Of a DNA stretch of 64,000 nucleotides, positions 43,480 to 52,818 are shown piece by piece; the stretch's first letter is position 1, and every line of letters begins with the position of its first letter. The DNA comes from Devosia neptuniae (lineage in GTDB: Bacteria > Pseudomonadota > Alphaproteobacteria > Rhizobiales > Devosiaceae). The DNA is taken from assembly GCF_025452235.1 (NCBI RefSeq), contig NZ_CP104964.1, positions 62,001 to 126,000 of the forward strand, given 5' to 3'. The notes beneath the pieces were generated by a model. The model saw nothing but the letters and a program-made list of their open reading frames with translations, did no database searches and was not told the origin of the DNA. Position numbers and translations under genes: made by a program.

Positions 43480-45713
43480 CTAGAAGCTGACGGAAGCGGA
43501 AACCTTGAATGTACGGGGTGCACCCGCGGCGAGAAAACCACGGGCCGACGAGGCCCAGTAGTTCTGGTCGAAAACATTCTCTATAGCCGCTTTCAGTTCC
43601 ACCGGTTTGCCGTGCGGTCCTTCGACCTCATAACGCATGCCGACGTCGAAGCGCGTCCAATCTGATACTTCTTGGGTGTTTGCCTGGTCATAGAACGCGC
43701 TACCGCTATAGATCACTCTTCCGGTTAGAGTCAGACCAGGGGTGATCCAGGGCACGTCATACTCGCCATAAAGACTGAGGGCTACCTGAGGCACACCCGT
43801 CACTTGGTTGCCATCGTAAAGTCCTGCCTGGGTCCGTGCCAATTGGGCGTCCATGAATGTTACGCCGCCGAGCAGGCGAAGCCCCTCGAAGGGTTCGCCA
43901 TAGGCCGACAATTCAATGCCGCGATTAACCTGCAAGCCATCAAGGCCAAAGGCTCCGCCCGGAGCCGTGAAGCCGTTCGGTTGCTCGATCTCGAATAGCG
44001 AAGCAGTCAGCAGAACCGATCCGGTATCGTACTTGACGCCGATCTCCCGTTGCGTGTTGACGACAGGGGGGAACATTTCACCGCTATTGGTCGCAGCGGC
44101 CGGCGCGATCAGGCCCTCGGTCAAACCCTCGACATAGTTTCCATAAACGGAGAAATTGTCGGTGATGGCCACCGAGGCCGCGATGGCGGGGCTGAAACGA
44201 CCGCCTTCGTAAAGATAGGTGCTTGTTCCAATCGGACCACGATCCGGGCGCGTATTGAAGCTCTCTGAACGCATTTCCTGGTAGCGTCCCCCAAGCGTGA
44301 GCTGGAACCGATCGTCAGCAAAAGAAAGAGTGTCGCTGACTGCGACACTGGTGGCCATCAGGTTCGCGAATAGTGGCAAACTGTCCGAACGCGGAAAGCC
44401 ACTCGTGTCCACCGAACCGTCGGGAAGGTAGACCGGCGCATAAATATTGGTGGGGTATGTTCCGGGAAGGATGATGGAGGCCGGAGCAAAGCCGCCACGA
44501 TAGTTTTCGTTGAGCGCCCGCGCGAGACGTTGACCTGGTGGCCGACAGGACCGGTGTCGAATTCCGAGCGCAAGCCGATCTCACCTGAAAAACCTTGGAT
44601 CTGCTGCGGCTGAATGGCAAGTGTGGCCTGTGCGGCGCCACTGGCGTCGATGATGCGGTGGGAAGAGGAGAGGAAGTCTTCCCGGTAACGGCTGACCCCT
44701 CCGGCGGCATAGATAGTGGTATTTGGAAGCACGTCGAATTCGACCCGACCGGCCACCATGTTGTAGGTGCTGTCGTGGTATTCGAACGGGCTGGACAGAT
44801 TGATGCGGCCGCTCGGCGCGCTGGGTATAACAATTCCCGGCGCTGCCGAATTGAATAGCGACGTCGGCGCGTCGATGTTCTGCGTGGAATGATTGAGATC
44901 GAGCGATGCGCGAAAGCGTTCGCCGCGATAGTCGAGACCCAATGAGGCAACGCCAACTTCGACCAGATTGTTGTCGTAAGGCGTATTGCCATTGCGGTAC
45001 GATCCATTCACGCGGACGCCCCACTCGCCTTCGGGACCAAAGCGGCGGCCAAAGTCGAGATGTGACCATAGCTGGGCGTCACTGGTAAATGTCGTGGTGA
45101 TGCGCGTCAGCGGCTGGGTCGTCGCTCGTTTGGGAATGAGGTTGATCGTTCCACCCACCCGGCCAATACCACCATTTACCAATGCCGTGGGGCCCTTGAG
45201 GATTTCAACCTGCTCGATTCCCTCAAGGAAGCTCCGTCGAGGGTTGGCGATATAAAATAGCCCGTCAAAGGCGGTATCGAGATTGGTGACGGAAAAACCG
45301 CGGATGAAGAAAGCGTCGCGCTCGCTGAAGGGTGAAGCGTCGTTGCGCACCGATGGGTCGTTTAGCGCCACCTCGCCAATCGATCGCGCCTGCTGATCGC
45401 GGATCAACTCGTTGGTATAGCCGGTGACGCTGAAAGGGGTGTTGAGAACGGGACGGTTGCCCAGCACGCCTAGCGTTGTACCCGAGGCGACCTGGCCTCC
45501 TGCATAAGGAGCCATCGGCTCGCCAATCGTGCCTGTTGCCGATGTCGGCTCGCTCGCCACGTCAATTACCAACCTCTCAAGCATTGTTATCCCTGACGGC
45601 GCAGGGACGCTTGCTTGCGCGGTTTCCTGCGCTACCGCCGAAATTGAGGTCGAAGTGAGCAGTGACAGAGCGGCCAAAGCCAAAAGGCTTCCGCCGCGGA
45701 ACAAAAACAACAT
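43480..45713 (-). pseudogene. TonB-dependent siderophore receptor, frameshifted
   Basis: A signal peptide begins at ATG 45713 (LLALAALSLLTSTSISAVAQ). The plug domain follows (RDAFFIRGFSVTNLDTAFDG, VEILKGPTALVNGG) and then the 22-strand barrel. Near 44530 the frame breaks at NVSR: two extra bases (a CG in a CGCGCG run) divert it, and the neighbouring frame continues ALNENYRGGFAPASI to the normal C-terminus GAPRTFKVSASVSF at 43480. Restored, it would be a ferric-siderophore receptor of about 740 aa. The dinucleotide run also makes slippage or sequencing error possible. Confidence 0.85.
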
Positions 45714-45754
45714 TTGCGATCCCCCAGACCCGTCCATATTCAGAGCAATCACAA

Positions 45755-45775
45755 ACTTGACAATTTGAGTCAAGT
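45755..45775 (-). promoter_or_regulatory. Iron-responsive (RirA-type) operator of the TonB receptor
   Basis: A perfect palindrome ACTTGAC-N7-GTCAAGT. Inside it TGA (45758-45760), nine bases and TCA (45770-45772) match the rhizobial iron-responsive operator TGA-N9-TCA bound by RirA. It lies 42 bases before the chosen receptor start. Confidence 0.7.
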
Positions 45776-45845
45776 CTAGTTTTAAGGCGCTGTTTGACGC
45801 AGGCGGCTGGTTGCCCAGCTTAAAAAACGTGATTGGAACTAGCAG

Positions 45846-46507
45846 ATGCGCGTTGGAGCAAGCGCCCGCCTAACTGCCGTTTGGGTAGCAATTCTGTTGG
45901 TACCTGTGCGACTGGCGGTCGGCCAAGAAGACCCGGACAATCTCAGCCACCTACTCAAAGTCACGAGGTCGTCGCTCAGGCTGCGCAGGGGAGCGACAAG
46001 CTAGGCGAAGCGCTACAGGTCGCTCAAGCGGGCGAGAGTGCTTCTACAGCTACTTTGCCGAATGGTGCATCTTCGATCACAGAGACATTCGGTGATTGGA
46101 CCGTAAACTGCGCGATACAGAACAACCAGAAAGTCTGCGCGACAAGCCAAGCACAGGGCGACAGTCAGACGGGCCAGCAGGTCTTCGCAATTGAGCTCTA
46201 TGCGTCGCAGCGGGGTGCCCGCAGCGGCGTCCTGGTCCTACCCTTTGGCTTGGATATCCAGTCGCCGGTCACGCTTAAAATTGATGAGCAAGCGCTGGGA
46301 TCGGGAGCGAAATTTACAACCTGTGTCCCGGGCGGCTGCATTGTCCCGGTGATTTTTCCGCCTGACGAACTCGAGGCTCTCAAGAGAGGAACTACGTTGA
46401 CCGTAGCTGCGAGAAGTGCGTCCGCCGCCGCCGAGCCCGCTGAGTTCTCAGTTTCTCTCTCTGGCTTTACCGCGGTCCTTGGCCGCGTAGACCAACTTAC
46501 TCCTTAA
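45846..46507 (+). pseudogene. IalB-like secreted protein, frameshifted near the signal peptide
   Basis: From ATG 45846 one frame gives a good signal peptide (TAVWVAILLVPVRLAVGQ) and EDPDNLSH. Near 45945 the coding continues in the next frame (QSHEVVAQAAQGSDKLGEAL) into an IalB (invasion-associated locus B) domain: TETFGDWTVNCAIQNNQKVC, VLVLPFGLDI, CVPGGCIVPV. One base restores a protein of about 220 aa. Without the correction, the domain has no signal peptide. Confidence 0.75.
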
Positions 46508-46547
46508 TCGCTTGGGCCGGCCTCACATGACGGCATCTCGCTCAAGG

Positions 46548-46719
46548 AAAAAAAGGCCCCATCGGAAGATGGGGCCTTTGAAGTGGTGGCCCGGCGCAAG
46601 GGAGGAGGATATGCGCAGGACCGGGCGGATCCAAGCCGAGGGAGGAGGATTCGACCTAAATCCGATGTCACAAGAAGCGGGTCCGAGGGAGGAGGATACG
46701 GAACGGCTTCACCAGCAAC
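46548..46719 (-). ncRNA. Anti-Shine-Dalgarno small RNA with three UCCUCCUCCC loops
   Basis: Read on the minus strand, TCCTCCTCCC occurs three times (plus-strand GGGAGGAGGA near 46601, 46640 and 46687). Each sits in a hairpin loop: TCCG/CGGA stem (plus outer AAGC/GCTT), a 7-bp AGGTCGA/TCGGCTT stem, and a GCGCA/TGCGC stem with outer GCCCG/CGGGC. A 12-bp terminator stem (46552-46579) with seven T closes it. Exposed CUCCUCC can pair with mRNA ribosome binding sites, as in the rhizobial alpha-r14 and cuckoo-type sRNAs. About 170 nt. Confidence 0.8.
46552..46579 (-). terminator. Rho-independent terminator of the small RNA (bidirectional)
   Basis: A 12-bp stem AAAGGCCCCATC / GATGGGGCCTTT around loop GGAA. 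Leftward it is followed by seven T (46548-46554 read on the minus strand). It may also end rightward transcription from the IalB-like gene, though the T run there is only three. Confidence 0.85.
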
Positions 46720-46725
46720 AGTTGT

Positions 46726-46754
46726 AATTTAGGTGTGGACTGGATGGTCAGCAA
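46726..46754 (-). promoter_or_regulatory. Promoter of the anti-SD small RNA
   Basis: On the minus strand TTGCTG (46754-46749), a 17-base spacer and TAAATT (46731-46726), placing the start near 46719, just before the first hairpin. Confidence 0.55.
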
Positions 46755-46940
46755 TCCTGACCCGGACATGCGAACCATGCACTTGGCACAGCGCTATTCT
46801 GACGCACCGGTGCAAGTGCCTTACGCGTATGTCAATGCCGCAGGGCGGCAACTCGTGCTGACAAGCAGGCCTGGGAGCGCGCGCTGCGGCCGAAGCGATG
46901 TCGCCTGGCATGGCAAGACCATGGGCAGGCCGAGAAAGGC

Positions 46941-47575
46941 CAGGGCCGTAGGCGCTTTGCCCACCGCGTCAGCCCGTATCTTGCCCAGGGCACTACAGAT
47001 TTTCACCCAGTCCGGCGTTTCCGCGACGGTGCGCGTCATTACCGGTCCCAATGCCTATCTGCTGTCGCTGTTGCGCTCAGGCGATGTCGATCTGGTTATC
47101 GGTCGCATGGCCGAGCCGGGCGAGATCGCCGGCCTCTCCTTCGAGCATCTTTACTCCGAAAAGATCGCCTTCGTCGTCGGCCCGGCTCATCCGCTTCTCT
47201 CGGTGCCCGATTTCACTTTATCCATGATCGGCCAATATCCGGTACTGATGCCGCCACCCGGCGCGGTCATCCTGCCCACGGTCGAACGGCTGCTGGCAAC
47301 ACATGGCGATTTCGCCATGTCTCATCTGATCGAAACGGTATCCGACAGTTTTGCGCGCAGCTTCCTGCGGCTGACCAAGGCGGTGTGGATCATCTCCGAA
47401 GGCGTGGTCGTCGACGACATCGACGAGGGGCATTTTCGTCTGTTGCCAGTCGATACCGGACAACCCTGGGTTCGGTGGGACGGACCTCTACGACCAATAC
47501 ACCCCTCTCATCGCCAGCGCGCTATCTCCTCGATTGCATTCGCGCAGCGGTGAGCGAGGTTTCCGGCACGAACCG
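46941..47575 (+). pseudogene. LysR-type regulator, effector domain only, frameshifted
   Basis: The substrate-binding domain of a GbpR/PcaQ-type LysR protein is clear: VGALPTASARILPRALQIF, then DVDLVIGRMAEPGEIAGLSF and LTKAVWIISEGVVVDDIDEG. The N-terminal helix-turn-helix is absent. Near 47465 the frame shifts; the alternative frame supplies the expected end (GSVGRTSTTNTPLSSPARYL). It cannot bind DNA. Confidence 0.75.
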
Positions 47576-47715
47576 CCACGCCTCGTGGCCCTGACCGGCA
47601 AGGCCTCTACTCAACGAGCGCCGCCAGCGCACTCCGCTCCTGCGTCAGCTGGGGTGACATTTACTTTAGATTGTGACCGACATATATTATCAACGTTCAG
47701 AACGAGGATTTGGCA

Positions 47716-48300
47716 GTGAGAGTAAGTCGTGCCCAGGCAAAGGCGAACCGCGAGAACGTCGTAAATGTCGCGAGCAAGCTCTTTCGAGAGCATGGCTTCA
47801 ATGGTATTGGCTTGAGCGATTTGATGAAGGGCGCCGGGCTGACGCAGGGTGGCTTCTACAAGCAGTTCAGCTCCAAGGACGATCTGATCGTAGAAGCTTC
47901 GGCCAGCGCGCTCGAAAACAGCAAAAGCAGATGGGTCGACCTTGCCGCCGGCTCTAGCGATCCGCGGCGGGCACTTTTAAGTTTTTATCTTTCGGCCACT
48001 CATCTTCAAGAAAGGGCAGAGGGCTGCGTGATTGCTTCCCTCGCGCCTGACGCTGCCAGGCACAGCCCCGAATTACGCCAGACTTTTCAGGCCGGGATCG
48101 AACGCCATCTCGAGCTGCTCGACCAACTCGTCAGCGTAGCGCCTGGCGAAGATATGAGAGAGCGCTCGATGATCACCCTGTCGACCATGGTCGGCGCGCT
48201 CGTGATTGCGCGGGCGGTTGACGACGAGCAAGTGTCAAACCATTTTCTGAGCGCCGCGCTCGGTGAATTGCTGAAGTCGACTCCGGATGCGGCGGCGTAG
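47716..48300 (+). CDS. TetR family regulator
   Basis: About 194 aa. The N-terminal helix-turn-helix is FREHGFNGIGLSDLMKGAGL then TQGGFYKQFSSKDDL; the C-terminal ligand domain is helical. GTG 47716 is preferred over TTG 47710 because of its distance from the ACGAGG element. The truncated SDR at 48328 faces it in tail-to-tail orientation; such regulators often control a neighbouring reductase, but that gene is broken here. Confidence 0.88.
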   Translation: MRVSRAQAKANRENVVNVASKLFREHGFNGIGLSDLMKGAGLTQGGFYKQFSSKDDLIVEASASALENSKSRWVDLAAGSSDPRRALLSFYLSATHLQERAEGCVIASLAPDAARHSPELRQTFQAGIERHLELLDQLVSVAPGEDMRERSMITLSTMVGALVIARAVDDEQVSNHFLSAALGELLKSTPDAAA

Positions 48301-48327
48301 CCTTCGCAAGCGGCGCGCGCTGATGGT

Positions 48328-49014
48328 TCAGGCGGGCAGTCCGAGTTGCTTGCGCAGGCTGCTGTCAAAAATGCGGGCCGGCACAAACCTGCGGAGGAGT
48401 CGTACCCTTCTGGTGTTTTTGCTGGTGGCATAGCGCAGTTGCGGAGCAGGGGAGATTGCTGCGGCGAGCACCGTCTCCGCGACAAGCTCCGGAGCGTCGC
48501 CCGCGGCGATGTAGGCCTTCCGGTTGTCGCTTGCCCTTTCGCGCGACGCAGCATAGGCCCGCAACGACCGGTCGGGGCCAATGGCGTTCAGGTCTGACGG
48601 GGTGTGTGTGAAATAGGGTTCTACCAAGACAACGCGGATGCCAAACGAACGCATCTCATGATCAAGCGATTCCGAATGTCCTTCAACGGCGTGTTTGGTT
48701 GCCGAATAAGTGGCGGCGAACGGGCTCGGGATGAAGCCAAGCACCGAGCTGATATTGATGATGCGGCCGCTCTGTTGGGCGCGCATGTAGGGCAACACCG
48801 CGTTGGTCGCACGCATGACGCCAAAAACGTTGACGTTAAAGAGAGCTTGCGCCTGCTCGATCGAGGATTCTTCGGCGCCGCCGATCAATGCGGACCCGGC
48901 ATTGTTGACCAGCAAATCAATCTGCCCTGTCTGTCTCACAACATTCTGGACCATCTGGTCCACAGAGGCCGCGTCGGTGACATCGCAGCCGCAGCGGATT
49001 TGAGGGCAGGGCGG
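48328..49014 (-). pseudogene. Short-chain dehydrogenase/reductase, N-terminally truncated
   Basis: The SDR core is present from CDVTDAASVDQMVQNVV and VNNAGSAL through the catalytic Ser (NISSVLG) and YSATKHA, to the C-terminus. The first beta-alpha-beta unit with the GxxxGxG cofactor motif is missing. Sequence similarity stops about 15 bases from the stop codon of the TacT-like toxin gene, suggesting that the TA module or a deletion there removed the 5' end. Confidence 0.8.
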
Positions 49015-49029
49015 TAAAGCGGTGTCCAG

Positions 49030-49545
49030 TCAGCCCCCATCGCCGATGGCGGCGATCGACGCCGCGATATCGGCGATAGACCGAAACAGCACCAGTGCAT
49101 CGTCACGCGAGGGCATGAAACCCCTTCGGGTCCAAAAAGCAGCGGCCTCCGGATCGACGGCATTGACCACGAGGGCACGACCCCCGATCAGACCAGCGGC
49201 CTCGACGCAACGCGTCAGGGCGTGCTTGACGAGGCCGGTACCGATCCCACGTCCAGCCCACGCAGTGTCCGTCGCTAATTGCCCTAACAGTAGACACGGC
49301 ACAGGGTCTGGCGGCTGCCCAGTTCGAATGGAGCGCGGCATGGTTGCCGCAACGATGGCGGTCGGTGCGAGACCGTAGAACCCGACGACACGCCCAGCCT
49401 CATGCACCACCATCACGGCGGTAAAGCCCTTGGTCTGATTGGAGAGTGCCCGGTTTTGTAGCCAATGGTCGAGGGCCGGCTTGCCGCAGGAGAACTCGGA
49501 AACATCATGATGTGACGCAAGCGGCTCAGGCGAAGATAGGGTCAC
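49030..49545 (-). CDS. GNAT acetyltransferase toxin (TacT type)
   Basis: 171 aa. The acetyl-CoA site is LGQLATDTAWAGRGIGTGLV (RxxGxG/A type), with the N-terminal PLASHHDVSEFSCGKPALDH and the C-terminal AAAFWTRRGF typical of TacT toxins, which acetylate aminoacyl-tRNA and stop translation. It begins 3 bases after its DUF1778 antitoxin. Confidence 0.9.
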   Translation of the reverse strand: MTLSSPEPLASHHDVSEFSCGKPALDHWLQNRALSNQTKGFTAVMVVHEAGRVVGFYGLAPTAIVAATMPRSIRTGQPPDPVPCLLLGQLATDTAWAGRGIGTGLVKHALTRCVEAAGLIGGRALVVNAVDPEAAAFWTRRGFMPSRDDALVLFRSIADIAASIAAIGDGG

Positions 49546-49548
49546 GGA

Positions 49549-49845
49549 TCAGTCCCCGTCGCTCTCGGTCTCCCATGGTGCCGGACGCCGCATGGCCTCG
49601 ACCATTTCTGGCACAGGCCGGCCCGGCTGGGCCAAGGCGTCCATGAAGGTCCTGAACCCCTCCGCGCTCATACGAATGGGCATAGCTTCCATGATGACAT
49701 TCTCCGCTTCCCGCACCGCCGCATCGCGTACGAAATCGGTCCTCGAACGACCCCGCAGGCTGGCGGCACGGTCGATCATGGCAATGTCTGCTGACGGCAG
49801 CCGCATTGAGAGGGGATGATCCTTGCGTTCGATGATATTGGGCAT
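49549..49845 (-). CDS. DUF1778 antitoxin (TacA type)
   Basis: 98 aa. A ribbon-helix-helix DNA-binding N-terminus (PLSMRLPSADIAMIDRAASL then RGRSRTDFVRDAAV) and a C-terminal toxin-binding tail. GGAGGT lies 7 bases before the ATG at 49845, so this start is preferred to the ATG at 49866. Autorepression probably acts through the palindrome at 49886-49904. Confidence 0.9.
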   Translation of the reverse strand: MPNIIERKDHPLSMRLPSADIAMIDRAASLRGRSRTDFVRDAAVREAENVIMEAMPIRMSAEGFRTFMDALAQPGRPVPEMVEAMRRPAPWETESDGD

Positions 49846-49885
49846 GGCAATACCTCCATTGTTCATGACGACAATATAGCCGGCC

Positions 49886-49904
49886 GTATTGCAAAATGCA
49901 ATAC
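49886..49904 (-). promoter_or_regulatory. Operator of the TacA/TacT operon
   Basis: GTATTGCA-AAA-TGCAATAC, perfect 8-bp arms, 41 bases before the antitoxin start. The position fits autorepression by the ribbon-helix-helix antitoxin. Confidence 0.65.
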
Positions 49905-49929
49905 GCTAATGCCTGTGTGGTCTCATGCC

Positions 49930-50390
49930 ATGACCCATCATTCATGATGGGGTCAGCTTTTGCCCCCGGTTCAGCGGGGGCGCTGCCGGCATCCACGGCG
50001 GACGGTTGGTCGATTGAGTGTAGGGATGCTTGGGCGATTGGCCACGAACAACCCTATGGCGCCTAACCGACTTAACCACCCAAAAGCGACAGACCGCTGC
50101 CGGCCCCAAAGTGGACAGGGAGCGTGCGGTCCGCTGACGGCAGAAAATGGGCCAACAGCTGTCTGTACGCTTTCAGGATCGGAAGGCGAGAAAGCCGCCG
50201 TTCACTAGCGAATACGCCGAGGCGGCTCCCGACCCCATTTCCGTCACTTAGGCTTGCAACGCAAAATCCTAAAGCTGCCGTCGTTCAATCCATTTTGTCA
50301 GGCAAGGATTGGGCCTTGGTGGCGTGGTGCCGTTTCTAGAGCGCCAGCCCGATGCCCGGAATACGGGCGGGAGCTGGCACGGTTTTCCTC
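49930..50390. other. No gene recognised
   Basis: About 460 bases between the TacA operon and the DUF1428 gene with no credible gene or structure. Confidence 0.4.
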
Positions 50391-51101
50391 CTAGAGGTCG
50401 ACGACCGGCTCGAAGCCACCCATGATCGAGCGGGAGGCGTCCCAGATTTTTGGATCGGGGGCGATGCGGGGGTCCTTCATCAGAATATTCCAAGCGTCGT
50501 CGCGCACCTTCCGCGATGGCCATTCAATGAAGGAAAAGCCGATGGTTTCGTCGGCCTTGGTGGCGACGGCTCGCTGGAAGTCGGTGGTTTCGCCGGGAGG
50601 CACGTCATCGCCCCAGGTATCAACGACGCGCAGGGCACCCTGTTCGATAAGCAGCGGTGCCCGTGCCTGGGCAGCGGCGCGATAAGCCTCTTTTTTGGCG
50701 ACGGGAACCGGGGAAATCATGCCATCGACATAGCCCGGCTTGGCCTTGGTGCCGGTGTCGCTCAGCACTTCGAAGCCACCATAAATCATGCGCGACGCGT
50801 CGAACGGCATTTCGGACATCGCCTGTACGTCGGGATCGTTCATCATGTCCTCACCAGCCTTCTTGCGGGTGGCACGGTCGGGATACTCCACCCATGAAAA
50901 GAGCGGCACTTCGCCCTCTTCCAGTTTGGTGGCACGATAGAAATCTGTCTGCTTGCCGTGCGGCACATCTTCGGCCCAGGTTTCGACCAGGCGAGTGGCG
51001 CCAAGTTTCTTAAACAGATTGGCCCCTGTGCTGGCATGCGCAATATATTTGTCTTTGTTGGCGGCCGGAACGGCCAATACGAAGCCATCAATATAGGACA
51101 T
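50391..51101 (-). CDS. Tandem-duplicated DUF1428 protein
   Basis: 236 aa, twice the usual 117. Half 1 (about 1-118) reads YIDGFVLAVPAANKDKYIAH ... ETWAEDVPHGKQTDF ... FDASRMIYGGFEVL; half 2 (about 121-236) reads GYVDGMISPVPVAKKEAYRA ... VDTWGDDVPPGETTDF ... WDASRSIMGGFEPV. Single-domain members pair as dimers of a ferredoxin-like barrel, so this is probably a built-in dimer. Function unknown. Confidence 0.9.
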   Translation of the reverse strand: MSYIDGFVLAVPAANKDKYIAHASTGANLFKKLGATRLVETWAEDVPHGKQTDFYRATKLEEGEVPLFSWVEYPDRATRKKAGEDMMNDPDVQAMSEMPFDASRMIYGGFEVLSDTGTKAKPGYVDGMISPVPVAKKEAYRAAAQARAPLLIEQGALRVVDTWGDDVPPGETTDFQRAVATKADETIGFSFIEWPSRKVRDDAWNILMKDPRIAPDPKIWDASRSIMGGFEPVVDL

Positions 51102-51353
51102 AAAAGGTCTCCTATCGGGTTGCGTCTAGCTCAACGACGAATGGGGAGGCGCAGTTTCGACCGGGGGCGGACGATTTCCCACTCCGGAAGGCATCAGTCA
51201 GCAGTCGACCCCATTTCGGTTAAGGGTAGCCCGTTCTGCTCTTCCCGGAAGCAGACCCCACTGGTACCGTGCGTAGAAGCTCTGGCCTAAGTCGATGCTC
51301 GGCCAGACTGAAGCTGGTCATTTGTGTGCCACCAAGAACGAGAGTGTCCGAAG

Positions 51354-51746
51354 TTGCAGAGCACACTTTTTTCCACTGCTATGCTCGCTAGCCTGTTATT
51401 AGCCACTTCGGCCTTCGCAGCACCTGAGAAATATAACTGTGAAGTCCGGGTCAATAGTGGAAACTTGTCGTCTGCGATGGAAATCGTCGATAGCCTAATT
51501 ATCGATGAAATCGGAAAATCAATCCGCTTTTTGCAAGATGGAAGTGACGTTGGTATAACCGGCTTTAACGAGGTTATTTCTACATTTCGTTTCACAGGCC
51601 TCGCAGTATCTTCTGTGAGTATGGAGGTTCAGCCAATTCAGGTCTTTACCCTTGATAAGGAAAAAGGGATCGCCACCCACAGCTATGTTCTACCGGAGGG
51701 CATTGCTGCCACGACGTGGAATTGTCAAATACCTAGTACCCAATAG
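51354..51746 (+). CDS. Secreted hypothetical protein (130 aa)
   Basis: A signal peptide (TAMLASLLLATSAFA) precedes a mature part with a Cys near each end (YNCEVRV, WNCQIP). TTG 51354, preceded by GAGAG, is chosen; GTG 51324 and ATG 51381 are alternatives. Base composition is clearly lower in GC than in neighbouring genes, which suggests separate acquisition. Family not recognised. Confidence 0.55.
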   Translation: MQSTLFSTAMLASLLLATSAFAAPEKYNCEVRVNSGNLSSAMEIVDSLIIDEIGKSIRFLQDGSDVGITGFNEVISTFRFTGLAVSSVSMEVQPIQVFTLDKEKGIATHSYVLPEGIAATTWNCQIPSTQ

Positions 51747-51860
51747 AGTGAATGGACGTCGCTGCTCTGCGCTTGGTCACTACTATGCCCAAAAGTTGTC
51801 GCGTCTGCTTTTCAGCCTTTGTGGCTCAAAAGCCGCCCGTCTCCTTCCCACCCATTGCTG

Positions 51861-52096
51861 CCCTGCCGACGGGTTTGGTCGATGTGTCCTGTTCCGCCAG
51901 GGACGATGCTGTCACGGTCGTTTGGACCGAGCGCGGCGGCCCACCGGTCGTGCAGTCCACCGCGCCCGCCGGTTATGGCACCCGGCTTGTCGAGCGCAGT
52001 ATCACCAGCGCCCTGCGCGGTTCAATCCAGTGCGATTGGGCTGAGGATGGCCTCGTCGTCACGCTCAAGATTGATCCGGAACGCCTCGCGGTCTGA
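51861..52096 (+). pseudogene. HWE kinase C-terminal fragment (copy B)
   Basis: Only the last 77 residues of the ATPase domain remain, including an intact WTERGGPP motif that copy A has lost. The frame is open from 51752, but that part is unrelated sequence. Confidence 0.8.
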
Positions 52097-52107
52097 GGCA
52101 GATGCGC

Positions 52108-52434
52108 CTAGTCGAACAGATGAAGTTCGCCTGCAGCACGGTTCGCCTCATCCATTGACGCGTCGAGCGTGGCCTTGAGGATGCGCAGTTCGGCCTTGAG
52201 CCGAGGGCTCAGGTCCAGCACCTGCCATTCGGCGAGCTTCTGCTGCCATTCTGCAACCTCGACGATCAGCTGGCGAGAGCGATCGAGCGTTTCGGGATTG
52301 GAGTGAACGGCAGCCCGTTCAGCATTCTCTGCCAGCTCGACCAATTCGACAGTGCTGACAACCCAGGTGGGAAGCGCTGTGCGCACGGTTTCGATTTGCG
52401 AGACGATGTCTGCGTCGGCCGGATAGTCATGCAT
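52108..52434 (-). CDS. Hypothetical helical protein, copy B (108 aa)
   Basis: Protein sequence identical to the copy at 7320-7646, including the start at MHDYPADAD. Its preservation in both copies is consistent with a recent duplication and says little about function. Confidence 0.6.
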   Translation of the reverse strand: MHDYPADADIVSQIETVRTALPTWVVSTVELVELAENAERAAVHSNPETLDRSRQLIVEVAEWQQKLAEWQVLDLSPRLKAELRILKATLDASMDEANRAAGELHLFD

Positions 52435-52553
52435 AATGGGTCTTTCCGCGCGGCGTTGCGAAGTGCATACGACGCCGCTCACTCAACTCCGGCATCCAAC
52501 GAATGGTTGCCAGGGACAATTCAGGTGCCAAACGCACCTGAGAGATTTCCCAA

Positions 52554-52707
52554 ATGACTGGCCCGATTGTCGTTCGACGGCAGCGAGGCGGAGAGCACCA
52601 TTACTCAGGTGGCCGCGGATACGATCGAGATCGAGGGTTGCAGAGTGGTGGTGCTATGCCAGACCCTCTCGTTCAGCCGCATAACTGACGATGCTCCCGC
52701 CTCCTGA
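52554..52707 (+). pseudogene. Chimeric remnant of response regulator and DUF2147-like gene
   Basis: The first seven codons of the response regulator (MTGPIVV) join at GTTC (52572-52575) to the last 130 bases of the DUF2147-like gene, out of frame, giving a 44-residue nonsense product ending at 52688. It marks the internal deletion of copy B. Confidence 0.9.
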
Positions 52708-52745
52708 CGACGGCGCTATCGCACGTCAACGGACTACCTTCCACA

Positions 52746-52773
52746 AACTTCCCCGACCCGTCGGGGAAGTTTT
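52746..52773 (+). terminator. Rho-independent terminator (copy B)
   Basis: Same 11-bp hairpin as at 8965-8992. Confidence 0.8.
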
Positions 52774-52818
52774 CATGCGTTCTGCCATACAATCACCTTT
52801 CCATGGCTTGGAGCCAGA

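Noticed and set aside
51133..51158. EcfG promoter before the DUF1428 gene (GAAAC-N17-CGTT on the minus strand)
   Set aside because: One mismatch in the key -35 element and no supporting feature; too likely by chance.
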